Counted from the stretch's first letter, positions 8,465 to 17,314 are shown. The stretch is DNA of 64,000 nucleotides from Calothrix sp. HK-06 (GCF_001904745.1 NZ_MRCD01000030.1:22491-86490), one strand, 5' to 3'. The notes: generated from the letters alone by a model not told the origin. Numbers and translations: made by a program.

Positions 8465-8582
8465 ATAATTATCGCAAAAATTATTTTAATATCAAGTTAT
8501 AATGCTCCCCTAAGTATATATGCTTAACAGCACAGTTATCCAATTGTAGGTGTTGAGTGTATGCCCAAAATAAATTTTATAT

Positions 8583-8626
8583 TAACTGTATAGTCAGTCA
8601 TAAATCACATCAGATAGTGATGGTAC
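8583..8626 (+). promoter_or_regulatory. Diverged copy of the TetR-type promoter/operator
   Basis: Roughly 45 bp here match 11970-12014 in the same orientation, sharing exact blocks CAGTCATAAA and ATAGTGATGGTA and an ACTG-N6-CAGT inverted pair. The other copy drives the hydrolase/tetR operon. This one faces the 3' end of the large sigma-fusion gene on the opposite strand and has no obvious gene behind it. It may be a duplicated promoter remnant or a source of antisense RNA. Confidence 0.55.
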
Positions 8627-8673
8627 CGATATGAGCTACAAACGATAAAAAACCCAAGCGTTGCTCCTTAGTT

Positions 8674-11640
8674 TTAACGATTAGCACAGTTGTGTTGGAT
8701 TTTTGTAACAAATTGTAAATCTTCCATTGCGCCCTGATAATCTTTTAGAGCAGCACGAACACTACTCCGTTTGTTGTAGGCTTTCGCATCATTAGGGTTT
8801 ATACGCAGTAATGCATTTAAATCTTCAAGCGCTTGCTGGTAATTTCCCAAAGTGTAATGAACATTAGCTCTATTATAATAAGCTTCGGCAAAGGCAGGAT
8901 TAATTTTCAAAGCTTGGTCATAGTCTTTAAGTGCTTTTTGATACTCACTTAAGTTTTCATAAATAAGTCCACGGTGGTAGTATATTTGAACATTTTTAGG
9001 ATTAATTAGTACTACCTGAGAATAGTCTTTGAGTGCTTCTTGATAATTCTCCAAACGATGATGTGCAAGTCCTCGCCGACTGTAAGCTTCGGTAAGTTCA
9101 GGACAAATACATAAAGCTTGATTGTAATTCTCAATAGCTTTATATAAATCTCCCAGTTGATCAAAGGAAATTCCTCGATATAAATAAGCTTCCGTATAGT
9201 CAGGTCTTATATATAACGCCTGATTGTAGTTATTAATAGCTGCCTGTATCTGTCCTTGGGTATTACGGACAATTCCACAGTACAAATAAGCTAAGGCTTC
9301 GTTAGAATTAAGAGAAATTATCTTCCTGTAATCCTCGATTGCTTTTTGACCATCTCTTAAATAGTAGTAGATATGACCTCTTTGGTAGTAAGCTTCTACA
9401 TATTGAGGGTTAAGGGAAATAGCTTGAGTAAAATCTTCAATTGCCGCTTGAGCATATTTTAACTTGATCTGAGCTAGTCCTCTAAAGTAGTATAATTGGG
9501 CATTACTGGGATTTAGCTTTAATGCTTGAGTCAAGTTTTCAATTTCTCCCAAAAAATCTCCACATTTGTGACAAGCTATTGCGATTTGAAAATAATCATT
9601 TGCATTTTTTTTCTGTTGTTTATAGATGTTATCTTGGTTTACAGTACATTCCTCTTGTTCATAACTTTTTTGTAAATTACCTAACTGGTCTCTACAAATG
9701 TATTCTTGAAGAACAATGTTGCGGTTGGGGTGGCGTAATTTGCGGATTGCTTTCGCTTCAATTTGGCGAATTCGCTCGCGGGTTTCGTTAAATATGTAAG
9801 CAATTTCCTCAAGAGTCTTCATGCGTCCATCATCAAAACCATAACGTAGTCTTATGACATCACGTTCACGATGGCTAAGAGAATTAAGTACTTTTTCTAA
9901 GTCTTCACGCAACAAATTTTTATAAAGATATTCTTCTTGGCTTGGTTCCTCCGCTTCTATAACATCTGCTAAATATAGATATTCGTTTATACCCTCCTCA
10001 TTAAAGCAGCGCTCTTTTTCTATATAAATAGGAGTTTCTAGTGAAATAGGATGTTGAACTAATTGAACAACAAAACGTAACTTCTCAATGGCGATTTGCA
10101 TACGTTCGGCAATTTCTGCTTCGGTAGGTTTACGACCCATCTCTTGAGAAAGCAACTTGCAAGTTTTTATAATTCTAGAAATAGTCTCGTATACGTGAAT
10201 CGGCAATTTGATAGTACGCGATTGCTCGCTAATTGCGCGGTTAATAGCTTTACTAATCCACCATGTCGCATATGTAGGAAATTTATAACCTTTTTCGCAA
10301 TCAAATTTTTCAGCCGCGCGTATTAAACCTAAACTACCTTCTTGAATCAAGTCTTGAAACACCAATCCTTGATTAATATATTTTTTGGCAATTGATACTA
10401 CAAGACGCAAGTTAGATACAACTAGCTTATTCTTCGCGCGTCTCAAGATATGAAGACGGTTACGAAATTGTGGCACGGATAGTTGTAAAGCTTCTGCCCA
10501 TTCAATATCTTTAGGGTCGCGGTCTAGTTGCTGTGAAAGTGCTTCACGAACTCTTTCAAATTCCAGTAAATCAGCAATTTGTCGTGTCAGTTGAATTTCT
10601 TCATCAGCACGTAACATACGAATCCGACCAATTTCTTCTAGGTACAGGCGAATTGAGTCTTCCGTATAGCATTTTTTTTGAGTTTGCTTACAATCATGTA
10701 ATTTTACATCATTATTATCATCGCTGTCTTTATTCTCTGTTGTGGTTTCTAAAATTTCATCGTTTTCCTCGCTAAAATCATTGCTTAACAACTCTTGTTT
10801 ATATTCGATAGATATTTTCAAATTTTCCTGAGCATTAATACTGTTTGAGGCTAATTGATTTACTGAATTTTGATATGATTTCTTCTTTTCACTTTCTGTT
10901 AAAACCTTTGGTTTACTCTCTATAACTTTGTCTAATTCTCTATATGGCAACTCAACAGCTTTAAACACTGGACAATCTACCAACAAATCATCAGTTTCGT
11001 AAAATTCTTCTGTTTTTACTGGAATATCTTTCAAGGAAGTCGTTGATAATGTATTAATGTATGTTTGATTCGTTACACCAAAAGCAGATAACAATCGGTG
11101 CCATTGTTCTTCATCTAATTGTTTTTGTTTATTTGCAGAACCTATAGTTAATTTATTTTTTAAAATATCTAATTTAAAATGTTCTTTAATTAGTATAGCA
11201 CCCGTTTGAAGTAAATTATCAAACCCTTTTAATTTCCACTGTTCTTGATGAATAAAGGGAATAGCGACTCGAAAGTTGAAAGATAATAAGTTACAAAAAT
11301 CTAATCGTTCACGTAAGTTTTTTTTTAATGCGAACATCTGGTCTTGTGCTTGAATTACTGGTCTTGTTTTCGATTCATACCAGTTTTCCATGCTCCATTC
11401 CGAACCTTTAATACTGACAATATTATTTATATAGCATCCTTTACATTCAATTATCCATAATCCTAATTGAGGATGAACAATAAGGATATCTATTTCTTTT
11501 TCTAAATTTCCGTTCTTGTAAAATAGCTGAAAACGATGAAATGCCACGCCAGGTTCGCTGTTAAAAGTCTTTTTTAGCTTCTCCCAGACAAATTTCTCAG
11601 CTTTGTGGGCATTATCAATATTTTGAGGATAGAATTCCAT
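8674..11640 (-). CDS. NERD nuclease - sigma-70 - TPR fusion protein
   Basis: A 988-aa protein of three parts. Residues 10-130 form a NERD (nuclease-related) domain with the PD-(D/E)xK-like core EIDILI (Asp51), WIIECKG (Glu65, Lys67) and a downstream Gln-rich helix near 97-101. Residues 200-325 are a charged linker. Residues 326-640 are a complete group-1/2-type sigma-70: region 1.2 (DSIRLYLEEIGRI), region 2 (SNLRLVVSIAKKY, QDLIQEGSLGLIRAAEKF, TYATWWISKAINRAI), region 3 and region 4 (SHRERDVIRLRYG, TLEEIAYIFNETRERIRQIE). Residues 683-986 hold nine 34-residue TPR units. One open frame covers all, without stops. The gene has no GGCGCC although about five would be expected. It probably directs RNA polymerase while sensing partners or DNA; function is inference. 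Confidence 0.93.
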   Translation of the reverse strand: MEFYPQNIDNAHKAEKFVWEKLKKTFNSEPGVAFHRFQLFYKNGNLEKEIDILIVHPQLGLWIIECKGCYINNIVSIKGSEWSMENWYESKTRPVIQAQDQMFALKKNLRERLDFCNLLSFNFRVAIPFIHQEQWKLKGFDNLLQTGAILIKEHFKLDILKNKLTIGSANKQKQLDEEQWHRLLSAFGVTNQTYINTLSTTSLKDIPVKTEEFYETDDLLVDCPVFKAVELPYRELDKVIESKPKVLTESEKKKSYQNSVNQLASNSINAQENLKISIEYKQELLSNDFSEENDEILETTTENKDSDDNNDVKLHDCKQTQKKCYTEDSIRLYLEEIGRIRMLRADEEIQLTRQIADLLEFERVREALSQQLDRDPKDIEWAEALQLSVPQFRNRLHILRRAKNKLVVSNLRLVVSIAKKYINQGLVFQDLIQEGSLGLIRAAEKFDCEKGYKFPTYATWWISKAINRAISEQSRTIKLPIHVYETISRIIKTCKLLSQEMGRKPTEAEIAERMQIAIEKLRFVVQLVQHPISLETPIYIEKERCFNEEGINEYLYLADVIEAEEPSQEEYLYKNLLREDLEKVLNSLSHRERDVIRLRYGFDDGRMKTLEEIAYIFNETRERIRQIEAKAIRKLRHPNRNIVLQEYICRDQLGNLQKSYEQEECTVNQDNIYKQQKKNANDYFQIAIACHKCGDFLGEIENLTQALKLNPSNAQLYYFRGLAQIKLKYAQAAIEDFTQAISLNPQYVEAYYQRGHIYYYLRDGQKAIEDYRKIISLNSNEALAYLYCGIVRNTQGQIQAAINNYNQALYIRPDYTEAYLYRGISFDQLGDLYKAIENYNQALCICPELTEAYSRRGLAHHRLENYQEALKDYSQVVLINPKNVQIYYHRGLIYENLSEYQKALKDYDQALKINPAFAEAYYNRANVHYTLGNYQQALEDLNALLRINPNDAKAYNKRSSVRAALKDYQGAMEDLQFVTKIQHNCANR

Positions 11641-11970
11641 AATTTTAACATATAATCAATAACCATTATTCTTAGAGTTCCCAAAATATAAGGTGTTATT
11701 AACTTCATCAGGTTAAATATATTTACGAACATTTTCATTGCCATTCCTTAGTACATACTTATTGCATGAAAGGCGTGCGCGTGGAAATCATCTCAGGCTT
11801 CAGCTAAGAAACATATTATGGTAATAGATACTAACTATTACTATAAGTTGTTATCCATCTTTGAAACTGACGTGTGAGACAATATAGGCGTAAAGAGTGT
11901 CAAGCTTTATGCCGTGGTCACAAGATGACGCTGTACTGTTTCATCTAGCTTTGCTCTGTTATTTTTTGTT
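11641..11970. other. Intergenic region upstream of the sigma-fusion gene
   Basis: About 330 bp of AT-rich DNA containing the divergent promoters for the sigma-fusion gene (minus) and the hydrolase/tetR operon (plus). I see no additional gene, and no clear ribosome-binding site before the sigma-fusion ATG. A long, gene-free leader is consistent with complex regulation but shows nothing specific. Confidence 0.4.
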
Positions 11971-12014
11971 GACTGTCTATTCAGTCATAAACTATATTAG
12001 TATAGTGATGGTAA
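11971..12014 (+). promoter_or_regulatory. Promoter with TetR-type operator for hydrolase-tetR operon
   Basis: A -35-like TTGACT (11971-11976) and a -10-like TATATT (11995-12000) are 18 bp apart. The spacer carries an inverted repeat TGACTG-N6-CAGTCA (11972-11989), which fits a TetR-family operator. The operon behind it encodes a TetR protein, so autorepression is likely. A diverged copy of the whole block lies at 8583-8626. Confidence 0.68.
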
Positions 12015-12078
12015 TAACATTAAGGCTGTTATTCCTCAGATGTGCCTGTATGATCTGACTTTTATGGAGGACACAAAA

Positions 12079-12843
12079 ATGGATTTACATTACGAAATTC
12101 AAGGAAATGGCGAGCCAATCGTCTTAATGCACAGTGGTATGGCGGACTTGCGTGACTGGGAGTTTATTGTTCCGCAGTTGGTTCAGACTTATAAATGTAT
12201 AGCTTTCGATGGACGAGGCGCCGGAAAGTCCCCTTCACCTGTTGAAATTCCCAATTACGTCGAAGATTTAAAGAATCTGCTTGATTTTCTTAGTATCGAG
12301 CAAACGATTCTTGTTGGACATTCTTTCGGTGGAGGAATTGCTACCGATTTTGCTATGGCATATCCGCAACGAGTATCAAAACTAGTGTTGGTTGCTCCTG
12401 GCTTGACTGGATACCAGTTTTCACAGGAAATGGTGCAGCATTTTCAGGAGATTCAAGCAGTGGCGCCAGATGTTGAGAAAATGGTGCAACTTAGCCTGAA
12501 ATTACCTAGTTACAAAGTAGTGATGGCAAGCCTGCAACGTGACCTTATGGTGTCGATGTCAACTCACAATACGCAACGCTCGCTTGAATGGCAGCATTTA
12601 TGGAAGAATGTACAAATTTGGGGTGAATTACCTGCAATTCCTCAATTGAATGAGCTTGCAGTCAAAACTTTGTTTATTATTGGCGCCGAGGACACTAAGG
12701 AGTGTTTCAATATCGCAGATTTATTCAAACAAGTTCCTGATATTCGCTTTGCCAAAATTTCAGGTGCAGACCATATGGTAACTTTGACTCATCCGATGGA
12801 AGTTTCTAGTATTATCAAAGAGTTTCTTATTGAGTCGAAATAA
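12079..12843 (+). CDS. Alpha/beta hydrolase
   Basis: A 254-aa alpha/beta-hydrolase-fold enzyme. It has an oxyanion region LMHSGMADLRDW (about 16-27), nucleophile elbow VGHSFGGG (Ser82), acid in FIIGAEDTKE and catalytic His in SGADHMVTLTHP. All three triad residues are present, so it should be an active esterase or C-C/ester hydrolase; the substrate is unknown. The start at 12079 follows GGAGG at 12066-12070. Its stop overlaps the tetR start (TAATG at 12841-12845), so the two are co-translated and the substrate may relate to the TetR effector. Confidence 0.87.
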   Translation: MDLHYEIQGNGEPIVLMHSGMADLRDWEFIVPQLVQTYKCIAFDGRGAGKSPSPVEIPNYVEDLKNLLDFLSIEQTILVGHSFGGGIATDFAMAYPQRVSKLVLVAPGLTGYQFSQEMVQHFQEIQAVAPDVEKMVQLSLKLPSYKVVMASLQRDLMVSMSTHNTQRSLEWQHLWKNVQIWGELPAIPQLNELAVKTLFIIGAEDTKECFNIADLFKQVPDIRFAKISGADHMVTLTHPMEVSSIIKEFLIESK

Positions 12844-13373
12844 TGCCCCGTACCCCAGAAGAAAATGAACGTATCCGTCGTGCGACAAAAGAGCAAATTC
12901 TCAAAGCAGCAATGGATATGTTCTGCTCTAAAGGCTATCATTCTGCGTCAATCGATGATGTAGCAAAGCAAGCGCAAATCTCCAAAGGATTACTCTATCA
13001 CTATTTCAAAGGTAAAGAGGAATTACTTGCCGCATTGGTTGAGGTAAGAATCAGCGACATATTAGTTGTGATGCAAGCAGCAGAAGCAAAAAAAACTCCT
13101 GCCGAGCAAATCCATCATATTATAGAGGGTGCTTTGGAAGATGTGCAACGGCAACTGGAGGTTTTTCGTTTTTACCTCAACCTTTTTACCCAACCCCGAC
13201 TTGATCCAATTGTGGCAAAATACAGCCAAAAATTAATGGATGAGCAAGCAAGACAGTTTGAGGTACAAACTGAGATGTGTATGTTCCATTTTTATAATAT
13301 CTACTCAAGTAATTCGATATTCTTATGCTTTTACCTGCCCTCGAATTTCGACTACTGCTATCGTTTTTTATAA
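12843..13373 (+). CDS. TetR-family regulator with truncated or altered C-terminus
   Basis: 176 aa beginning with a normal TetR DNA-binding domain (KEQILKAAMDMFCSKGYHSASIDDVAKQAQISKGLLYHYFKGKEELL, about 13-57, read here in segments). The ligand domain is normal to about residue 145 (LMDEQARQFEVQTEMCMF). It then ends in a hydrophobic tail rich in F, Y and S that looks out of frame, and stops about 20-30 residues short of the family length near 200. This suggests a frameshift or recent truncation. DNA binding may persist while effector response or dimerisation is impaired. It probably bound the operator at 11972-11989. Confidence 0.8.
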   Translation: MPRTPEENERIRRATKEQILKAAMDMFCSKGYHSASIDDVAKQAQISKGLLYHYFKGKEELLAALVEVRISDILVVMQAAEAKKTPAEQIHHIIEGALEDVQRQLEVFRFYLNLFTQPRLDPIVAKYSQKLMDEQARQFEVQTEMCMFHFYNIYSSNSIFLCFYLPSNFDYCYRFL

Positions 13374-13484
13374 ATACCTGATTTGAAGTAAACTAAGAGT
13401 ATATAGTTGTACAAATTGCCCTGTCGCTTTTGTTAAGGCATAGCTTAAACGTATAGCTACAGGTACAATTGGTGCCGACTTTAT

Positions 13485-14525
13485 TTAAGCAATTGCTTGT
13501 TTAATATCGCTAATCAATTCATCTATTCTTGCTTGAGTTGTATTCCAAGAACACATTAATCGTATTCCCCCAACACCAAGAAAGCTGTAAAATAGCCAGT
13601 TTTTTTCTCGTAAGCTAGTAACTACATTTTCTGGCAGTTTTACATAAACAGCATTGACTTCTCTGGGAAACATTATCTCAACGCCTTCTATTTTGAGTAA
13701 TTCATTCTCCAAATATTCAGCACATTGGTTGGCATGACGCGCGTTTTTGAGCCATGCACCTGTTTCCAATAGCCCCAGCCAAGGCGCCGAGATAAAGCGC
13801 ATTTTAGATGCAAGTTGTCCTGCTTGTTTACAACGATAAGCAAAATCTTCGGCTAACTCTTTGTTAAAGAAAATAATTGCTTCTCCCAATGCCATACCGT
13901 TTTTGGTACCGCAGAAACACAGTACATCAACCCCAACTTTCCAGGTAATTTCCGCAGGACTTTTATTGAGAGCAACTACCGCATTTGCAAAGCGGGCGCC
14001 GTCCATATGAATTTTTAAGTCGTGTTTTTGTGCCAATGAATGAATTGCAGCTAGTTCGTCTATAGAATATAGCGTTCCCAACTCAGTCGCTTGAGTCAAA
14101 CTAATTACTTTACGTTTAGGATAATGAATATCCGCGCGCTTCCCTAGTAATAAAGCTTCTATAGATTCTGTGGTTAATTTACCATTGGCGCCTTTAGCAA
14201 GTAGAAGCTTGGAACCATTCGAGGTAAATTCAGGGGCGCCGCATTCGCTGGTTTCAATATGAGCATTTTCGTGGCAAATCACACTGTGGTAAGATTGACA
14301 CAATGATGCTAGAGATAAAGAATTTGCGGCGGTGCCATTAAAGACAAAGAATACTTCGCAATCAATTTCAAACAACTCTCGAAAACTATCTGACGCTTTG
14401 GAAGTCCATTCGTCGTTTCCATAAGCAGGAGCGCTACCCTGATTCGCTTGTAGTGTATATTCTAATGCTTCCGGGCAAATGCCAGAATAGTTGTCACTGG
14501 CAAACTGTTCTAAATTAGAGTTCAT
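13485..14525 (-). CDS. ltaE: Low-specificity L-threonine aldolase (PLP-dependent)
   Basis: A 346-aa fold-type-I PLP enzyme of the beta-eliminating lyase/threonine aldolase family, cleaving L-threonine or allo-threonine to glycine and acetaldehyde. Motifs are SDNYSGICPEA near the start, the catalytic His region CHENAHIETSECGAPE (about 84-99), HMDGARFANA (about 173-182, the PLP-ring Asp) and the PLP lysine in CFCGTKNGMALGEA (Lys208). Length and order are normal. It stands alone, convergent with the hydrolase-tetR operon. The symbol is by family. Confidence 0.9.
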   Translation of the reverse strand: MNSNLEQFASDNYSGICPEALEYTLQANQGSAPAYGNDEWTSKASDSFRELFEIDCEVFFVFNGTAANSLSLASLCQSYHSVICHENAHIETSECGAPEFTSNGSKLLLAKGANGKLTTESIEALLLGKRADIHYPKRKVISLTQATELGTLYSIDELAAIHSLAQKHDLKIHMDGARFANAVVALNKSPAEITWKVGVDVLCFCGTKNGMALGEAIIFFNKELAEDFAYRCKQAGQLASKMRFISAPWLGLLETGAWLKNARHANQCAEYLENELLKIEGVEIMFPREVNAVYVKLPENVVTSLREKNWLFYSFLGVGGIRLMCSWNTTQARIDELISDIKQAIA

Positions 14526-14988
14526 TTGTAGGAGGCTTAGGAGAAGAATATACTATGTTAGCGAAATAATTCTAAACATAACTGTGGTTTTTGAGGGTTA
14601 TCTGTAGTTGTGCATGGGTTGTGCATGGTATGAGTAATTGCATATTTTACCACAGAGACGCAGAGTACACAGAGAAAGAGTAAGGGAGATTTTTGCATAG
14701 GCGCCAATTGTATACAATTATTGTCAAGGCAGCACCTGTAACAATTATTACTTTCTTTTTAAATCAATTTAGATTTTAATAAATTTATTTAACAAACTGC
14801 CAAGTTGCTACGACTATAACTCACCTGTTATATCTATGAAATATGACTCCAGTCATGTTTTTCTGTGCTGTCTGGTAATGTTATAAAGCAAGCAATTTCG
14901 ATTATGCTATCGAATAATACATAACTTACCAGCTAATCGAGTAGATAATTTATGAATAATTTATTTTAATTTGTAATAGGTGAAAGAA
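14526..14988. other. Intergenic region with dispersed-repeat fragment
   Basis: About 460 bp without a gene. Positions 14650-14690 contain the CACAGAGACGCAGAGTACAC-type fragment that recurs in other cyanobacterial genomes and resembles the one near 47390-47450. The rest is AT-rich and presumably carries the promoter of the DUF2141 gene. Confidence 0.45.
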
Positions 14989-15456
14989 ATGAAGTTTAAG
15001 TTTAGTGGGGTTATTCTAGTTTTAAGCACTATTGCAAATTTACTACTATTACCTTACACTTCTGGCGCCAACTTCAATGGTAAACTAAATGTTCGCATTG
15101 ACGGATTAAAAAGCCAGAAAGGACAAGTTTGTTTAACCGTGTTTTCTACTAGTAGAGGATTTCCTGATAACGGTAAGCGCGCGCTTTCTGCCCAATGTAC
15201 CAAAATAGAAGGAACACCTCAAACAGTTACCTTTCCCAACTTAAAACCAGGTAACTATGCCATTGCTGTAATTCATGACACGAATGGTGATAGCGCCCTC
15301 AACCGAAATCTTATTGGCATTCCAACAGAAGGTTTTGGGTTTTCCAACAACCCAACAATCCGTACAGGCCCGCCAAAATTTGGTGAATCTGCTGTTTTAG
15401 TCGCAGGGCCAAATACAAACATCCAAATTCAACTTCAATATTTTTTAGGTGGCTGA
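14989..15456 (+). CDS. DUF2141 secreted protein
   Basis: A 155-aa exported protein. A signal peptide (about 1-27) precedes a DUF2141 beta-sandwich with GQVCLTVFSTSRGFP, FPNLKPGNYAIAVIHDTNGD (about 83-102) and the C-terminal hallmark GFGFSNNP...GPPKFGESA. Function of the family is unknown; members are periplasmic or outer-surface. ATG 14989 is preceded by AGGTGAAAG; the GTG at 14980 lies within that ribosome site. It is followed within 13 bp by the fasciclin gene, likely one operon. Confidence 0.86.
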   Translation: MKFKFSGVILVLSTIANLLLLPYTSGANFNGKLNVRIDGLKSQKGQVCLTVFSTSRGFPDNGKRALSAQCTKIEGTPQTVTFPNLKPGNYAIAVIHDTNGDSALNRNLIGIPTEGFGFSNNPTIRTGPPKFGESAVLVAGPNTNIQIQLQYFLGG

Positions 15457-15469
15457 GAATAACAACATC

Positions 15470-16024
15470 ATGAAAATTCAATATCAATTACGTAAGACAA
15501 TATCTTTAGCCTTAGTATTATCAAGCTTTTTAGTTACTTCAACTTACGCTAACTCTAAACCCGTATGGAATGAAATATCTCAAGCGCATAGTCAAAACAA
15601 TCAACCTGGTACTATTGTTGAAATAGCAGCGAACAACTCAGAATTTAAAACACTGGTAGCAGCAGTTAAAGCCGCAGGTTTAGAACAAACACTTTCCGGT
15701 AAGGGACTATTCACAGTCTTTGCACCTACAAATGCAGCTTTTGCAGCTTTGCCAGAAGGTTCTTTAGAAAATCTGCTAAAACCAGAAAACAAAAAAACCT
15801 TGCAAAAAATCCTTACTTATCATGTCCTAAACGGCGCCGTCGAATCTAAAAGCTTAAAAAGAGGTCGAATTAAAACCGTTGAAGGTAGCTCGGTTGATAT
15901 TGGGGTCAGCGTCAAAGGTCGCGTTCGGGTTAATAAAGCCAGAGTGATACAGGCAGATATCAAAGCTAGTAATGGTATTATCCACGTGATTGATAGGGTA
16001 ATTTTGCCTCCCGGCATCAAGTAA
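15470..16024 (+). CDS. Fasciclin-domain secreted protein
   Basis: 184 aa: a signal peptide (about 1-28) and one FAS1 domain (about 50-182). The conserved H1 and H2 regions are FTVFAPTNAAFAALP and IIHVIDRVILPPG, with YHVLNGAVES between. FAS1 domains mediate adhesion or surface interactions. Pairing with DUF2141 suggests a small cell-envelope operon. ATG 15470 leads directly into the signal peptide; a GTG at 15449 overlaps the preceding gene and is less likely. A terminator follows at 16049. Confidence 0.9.
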   Translation: MKIQYQLRKTISLALVLSSFLVTSTYANSKPVWNEISQAHSQNNQPGTIVEIAANNSEFKTLVAAVKAAGLEQTLSGKGLFTVFAPTNAAFAALPEGSLENLLKPENKKTLQKILTYHVLNGAVESKSLKRGRIKTVEGSSVDIGVSVKGRVRVNKARVIQADIKASNGIIHVIDRVILPPGIK

Positions 16025-16048
16025 TCTAACAATATATAACTCTTGTGG

Positions 16049-16074
16049 AACAGGCAGGGATGCCTGTTTTTTTC
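16049..16074 (+). terminator. Rho-independent terminator after fasciclin gene
   Basis: Stem AACAGGCA / TGCCTGTT with a four-base loop GGGA, followed by a run of T residues (16067-16073), located 25 bp after the stop codon. Confidence 0.85.
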
Positions 16075-16405
16075 TTTTTATATCATTTTGATTTCCCCTA
16101 GCAAAGCAGTATTAAAAGTTAGGGGAATCCCTGAAGGAAAATGTTTCCCCTAAGCTTGAAATGCTTACCAAAAAGTAGTTGTACACTTCAAACATAAAAA
16201 TAGCCGAGGGGAAGGTGTAGGGCTTACTTTATATCCCACATTCCGCACCCCAAGGCGGCATGAACCTAAAAACATTTATATGTAGTGCATAAAAACTACT
16301 GTACTGCGATTATTTTATTTAACAGATAAGAATTAGTTGTATTAAGCTTAGAACTTAAGCACTAAATAGAAAATTTGTTGGGAATTTGTCCTTGCAACAA
16401 ACGTT

Positions 16406-16816
16406 TTGGATGAAACATTACTTAGCAATGATTGTATGATTTCTGAATACAAAGCACAGCAATCATGTGAGAGAGGATTTGGATTTCTTAAAGATCCTTT
16501 ATTTTTCACTGATAGCGTCTTTTTAAAAAATCCGAAAAGGATTGAGACTTTAGCTTTTATTATGGCTTTGTGTTTACTTGTTTACACTCTTGCACAACGA
16601 CAACTAAGACTAGCTTTAAGCCATGCAAAATCTACTGTTAAAAATCAACTAGGCAAACCAACAGCTTCTCCAACGATGCGTTGGATATTTCAATGCTTCC
16701 AATCCATTCATATTCTTGTACTTGATAATAAAAAACAAATATCTAATTTAACCTCAGACAGACAATTCATACTTAGTCTTTTACCAGAAAACTGCCGACA
16801 ATATTATAACTGTTGA
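16406..16816 (+). pseudogene. C-terminal fragment of an IS1634-type DDE transposase
   Basis: 136 codons resembling the end of cyanobacterial IS1634/IS4-like transposases: CERGFGFLKDPLFFTDSVFLK (the region around the last catalytic Glu), RIETLAFIMALCLLVYTLAQRQLR and SPTMRWIFQCFQSIHIL. The N-terminal two thirds with the catalytic aspartates are missing. It sits between the inverted repeats of the element at 16235-17154 and cannot be active. Confidence 0.8.
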
Positions 16817-17130
16817 CTCAATTAATTAATTTTATAATTTTAATTAATTTTTCCAAAGGGCGATTTACTGATTGTTATCGTTCTTAAGAAACGTGCTTTA
16901 AAATTATCTTTTTTCAGAAAAATATTAATTAAATAAACACTGTTACGGGTTTATATTAAATTTAACTATTTAATTAGTATTTATATATCTTAAAACTTTT
17001 ATAAAACCTTATTGTTTATTATTGAGAATGGATTAGTTGTGCAAAATACGTGAATATTTTCCTCTTACGGAGCCTAAAAGTATTATTTAATTCATTTTTA
17101 CTAAATTTAGCCTAGTAAAAACCGGGCTGT
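16817..17130. other. AT-rich interior of the IS remnant
   Basis: About 310 bp of very AT-rich sequence between the transposase fragment and the right end; no gene recognised. Confidence 0.4.
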
Positions 17131-17221
17131 GGCGCCTGGGGTGCGGAATGTGGGTTATATACATAACAAACAACACAGCTTGAGGAAATAACCCAATAAC
17201 ACAAACACACAGGACACGTAA

Positions 17222-17275
17222 GGGCGGGTTAACCAATATCCTACAAAAGAACTCAAAATCCAGTAAACCCGCCCG
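17222..17275 (+). repeat. GGGCGGGTTAACC hairpin repeat, copy 1
   Basis: Starts GGGCGGGTTAACC and ends TAAACCCGCCC, separated by about 28 variable bases; the arms can form a hairpin. Five more copies are at 18961, 37256, 37344, 38906 and 47480. This one lies just outside the IS remnant and before the tRNA-like pair. Confidence 0.75.
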
Positions 17276-17314
17276 CCCCCCCTCCCAACCATAATCTAAA
17301 ATCCAAACATCATG

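Larger units (their letters stand above)
16235..17154. mobile_element. Decayed insertion sequence with matching ends and 6-bp duplication
   Basis: The left end (16235-16257) reads CCCACATTCCGCACCCC followed by AAGGCG. The right end (17131-17154) is its reverse complement apart from one base indel. Both are directly flanked by TTATAT (16229-16234 and 17155-17160), a likely target-site duplication. The 920-bp interior carries only a C-terminal transposase fragment (16406-16816). A full IS1634-type element would be about twice this size, so an internal deletion produced a non-autonomous element. Confidence 0.75.

Noticed and set aside
8186..11640. Phage-defence island with HNH and NERD proteins
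   Set aside because: Beyond the two nuclease-like domains there are no defence marker genes, integrase or att sites; the sigma and TPR parts point to regulation.
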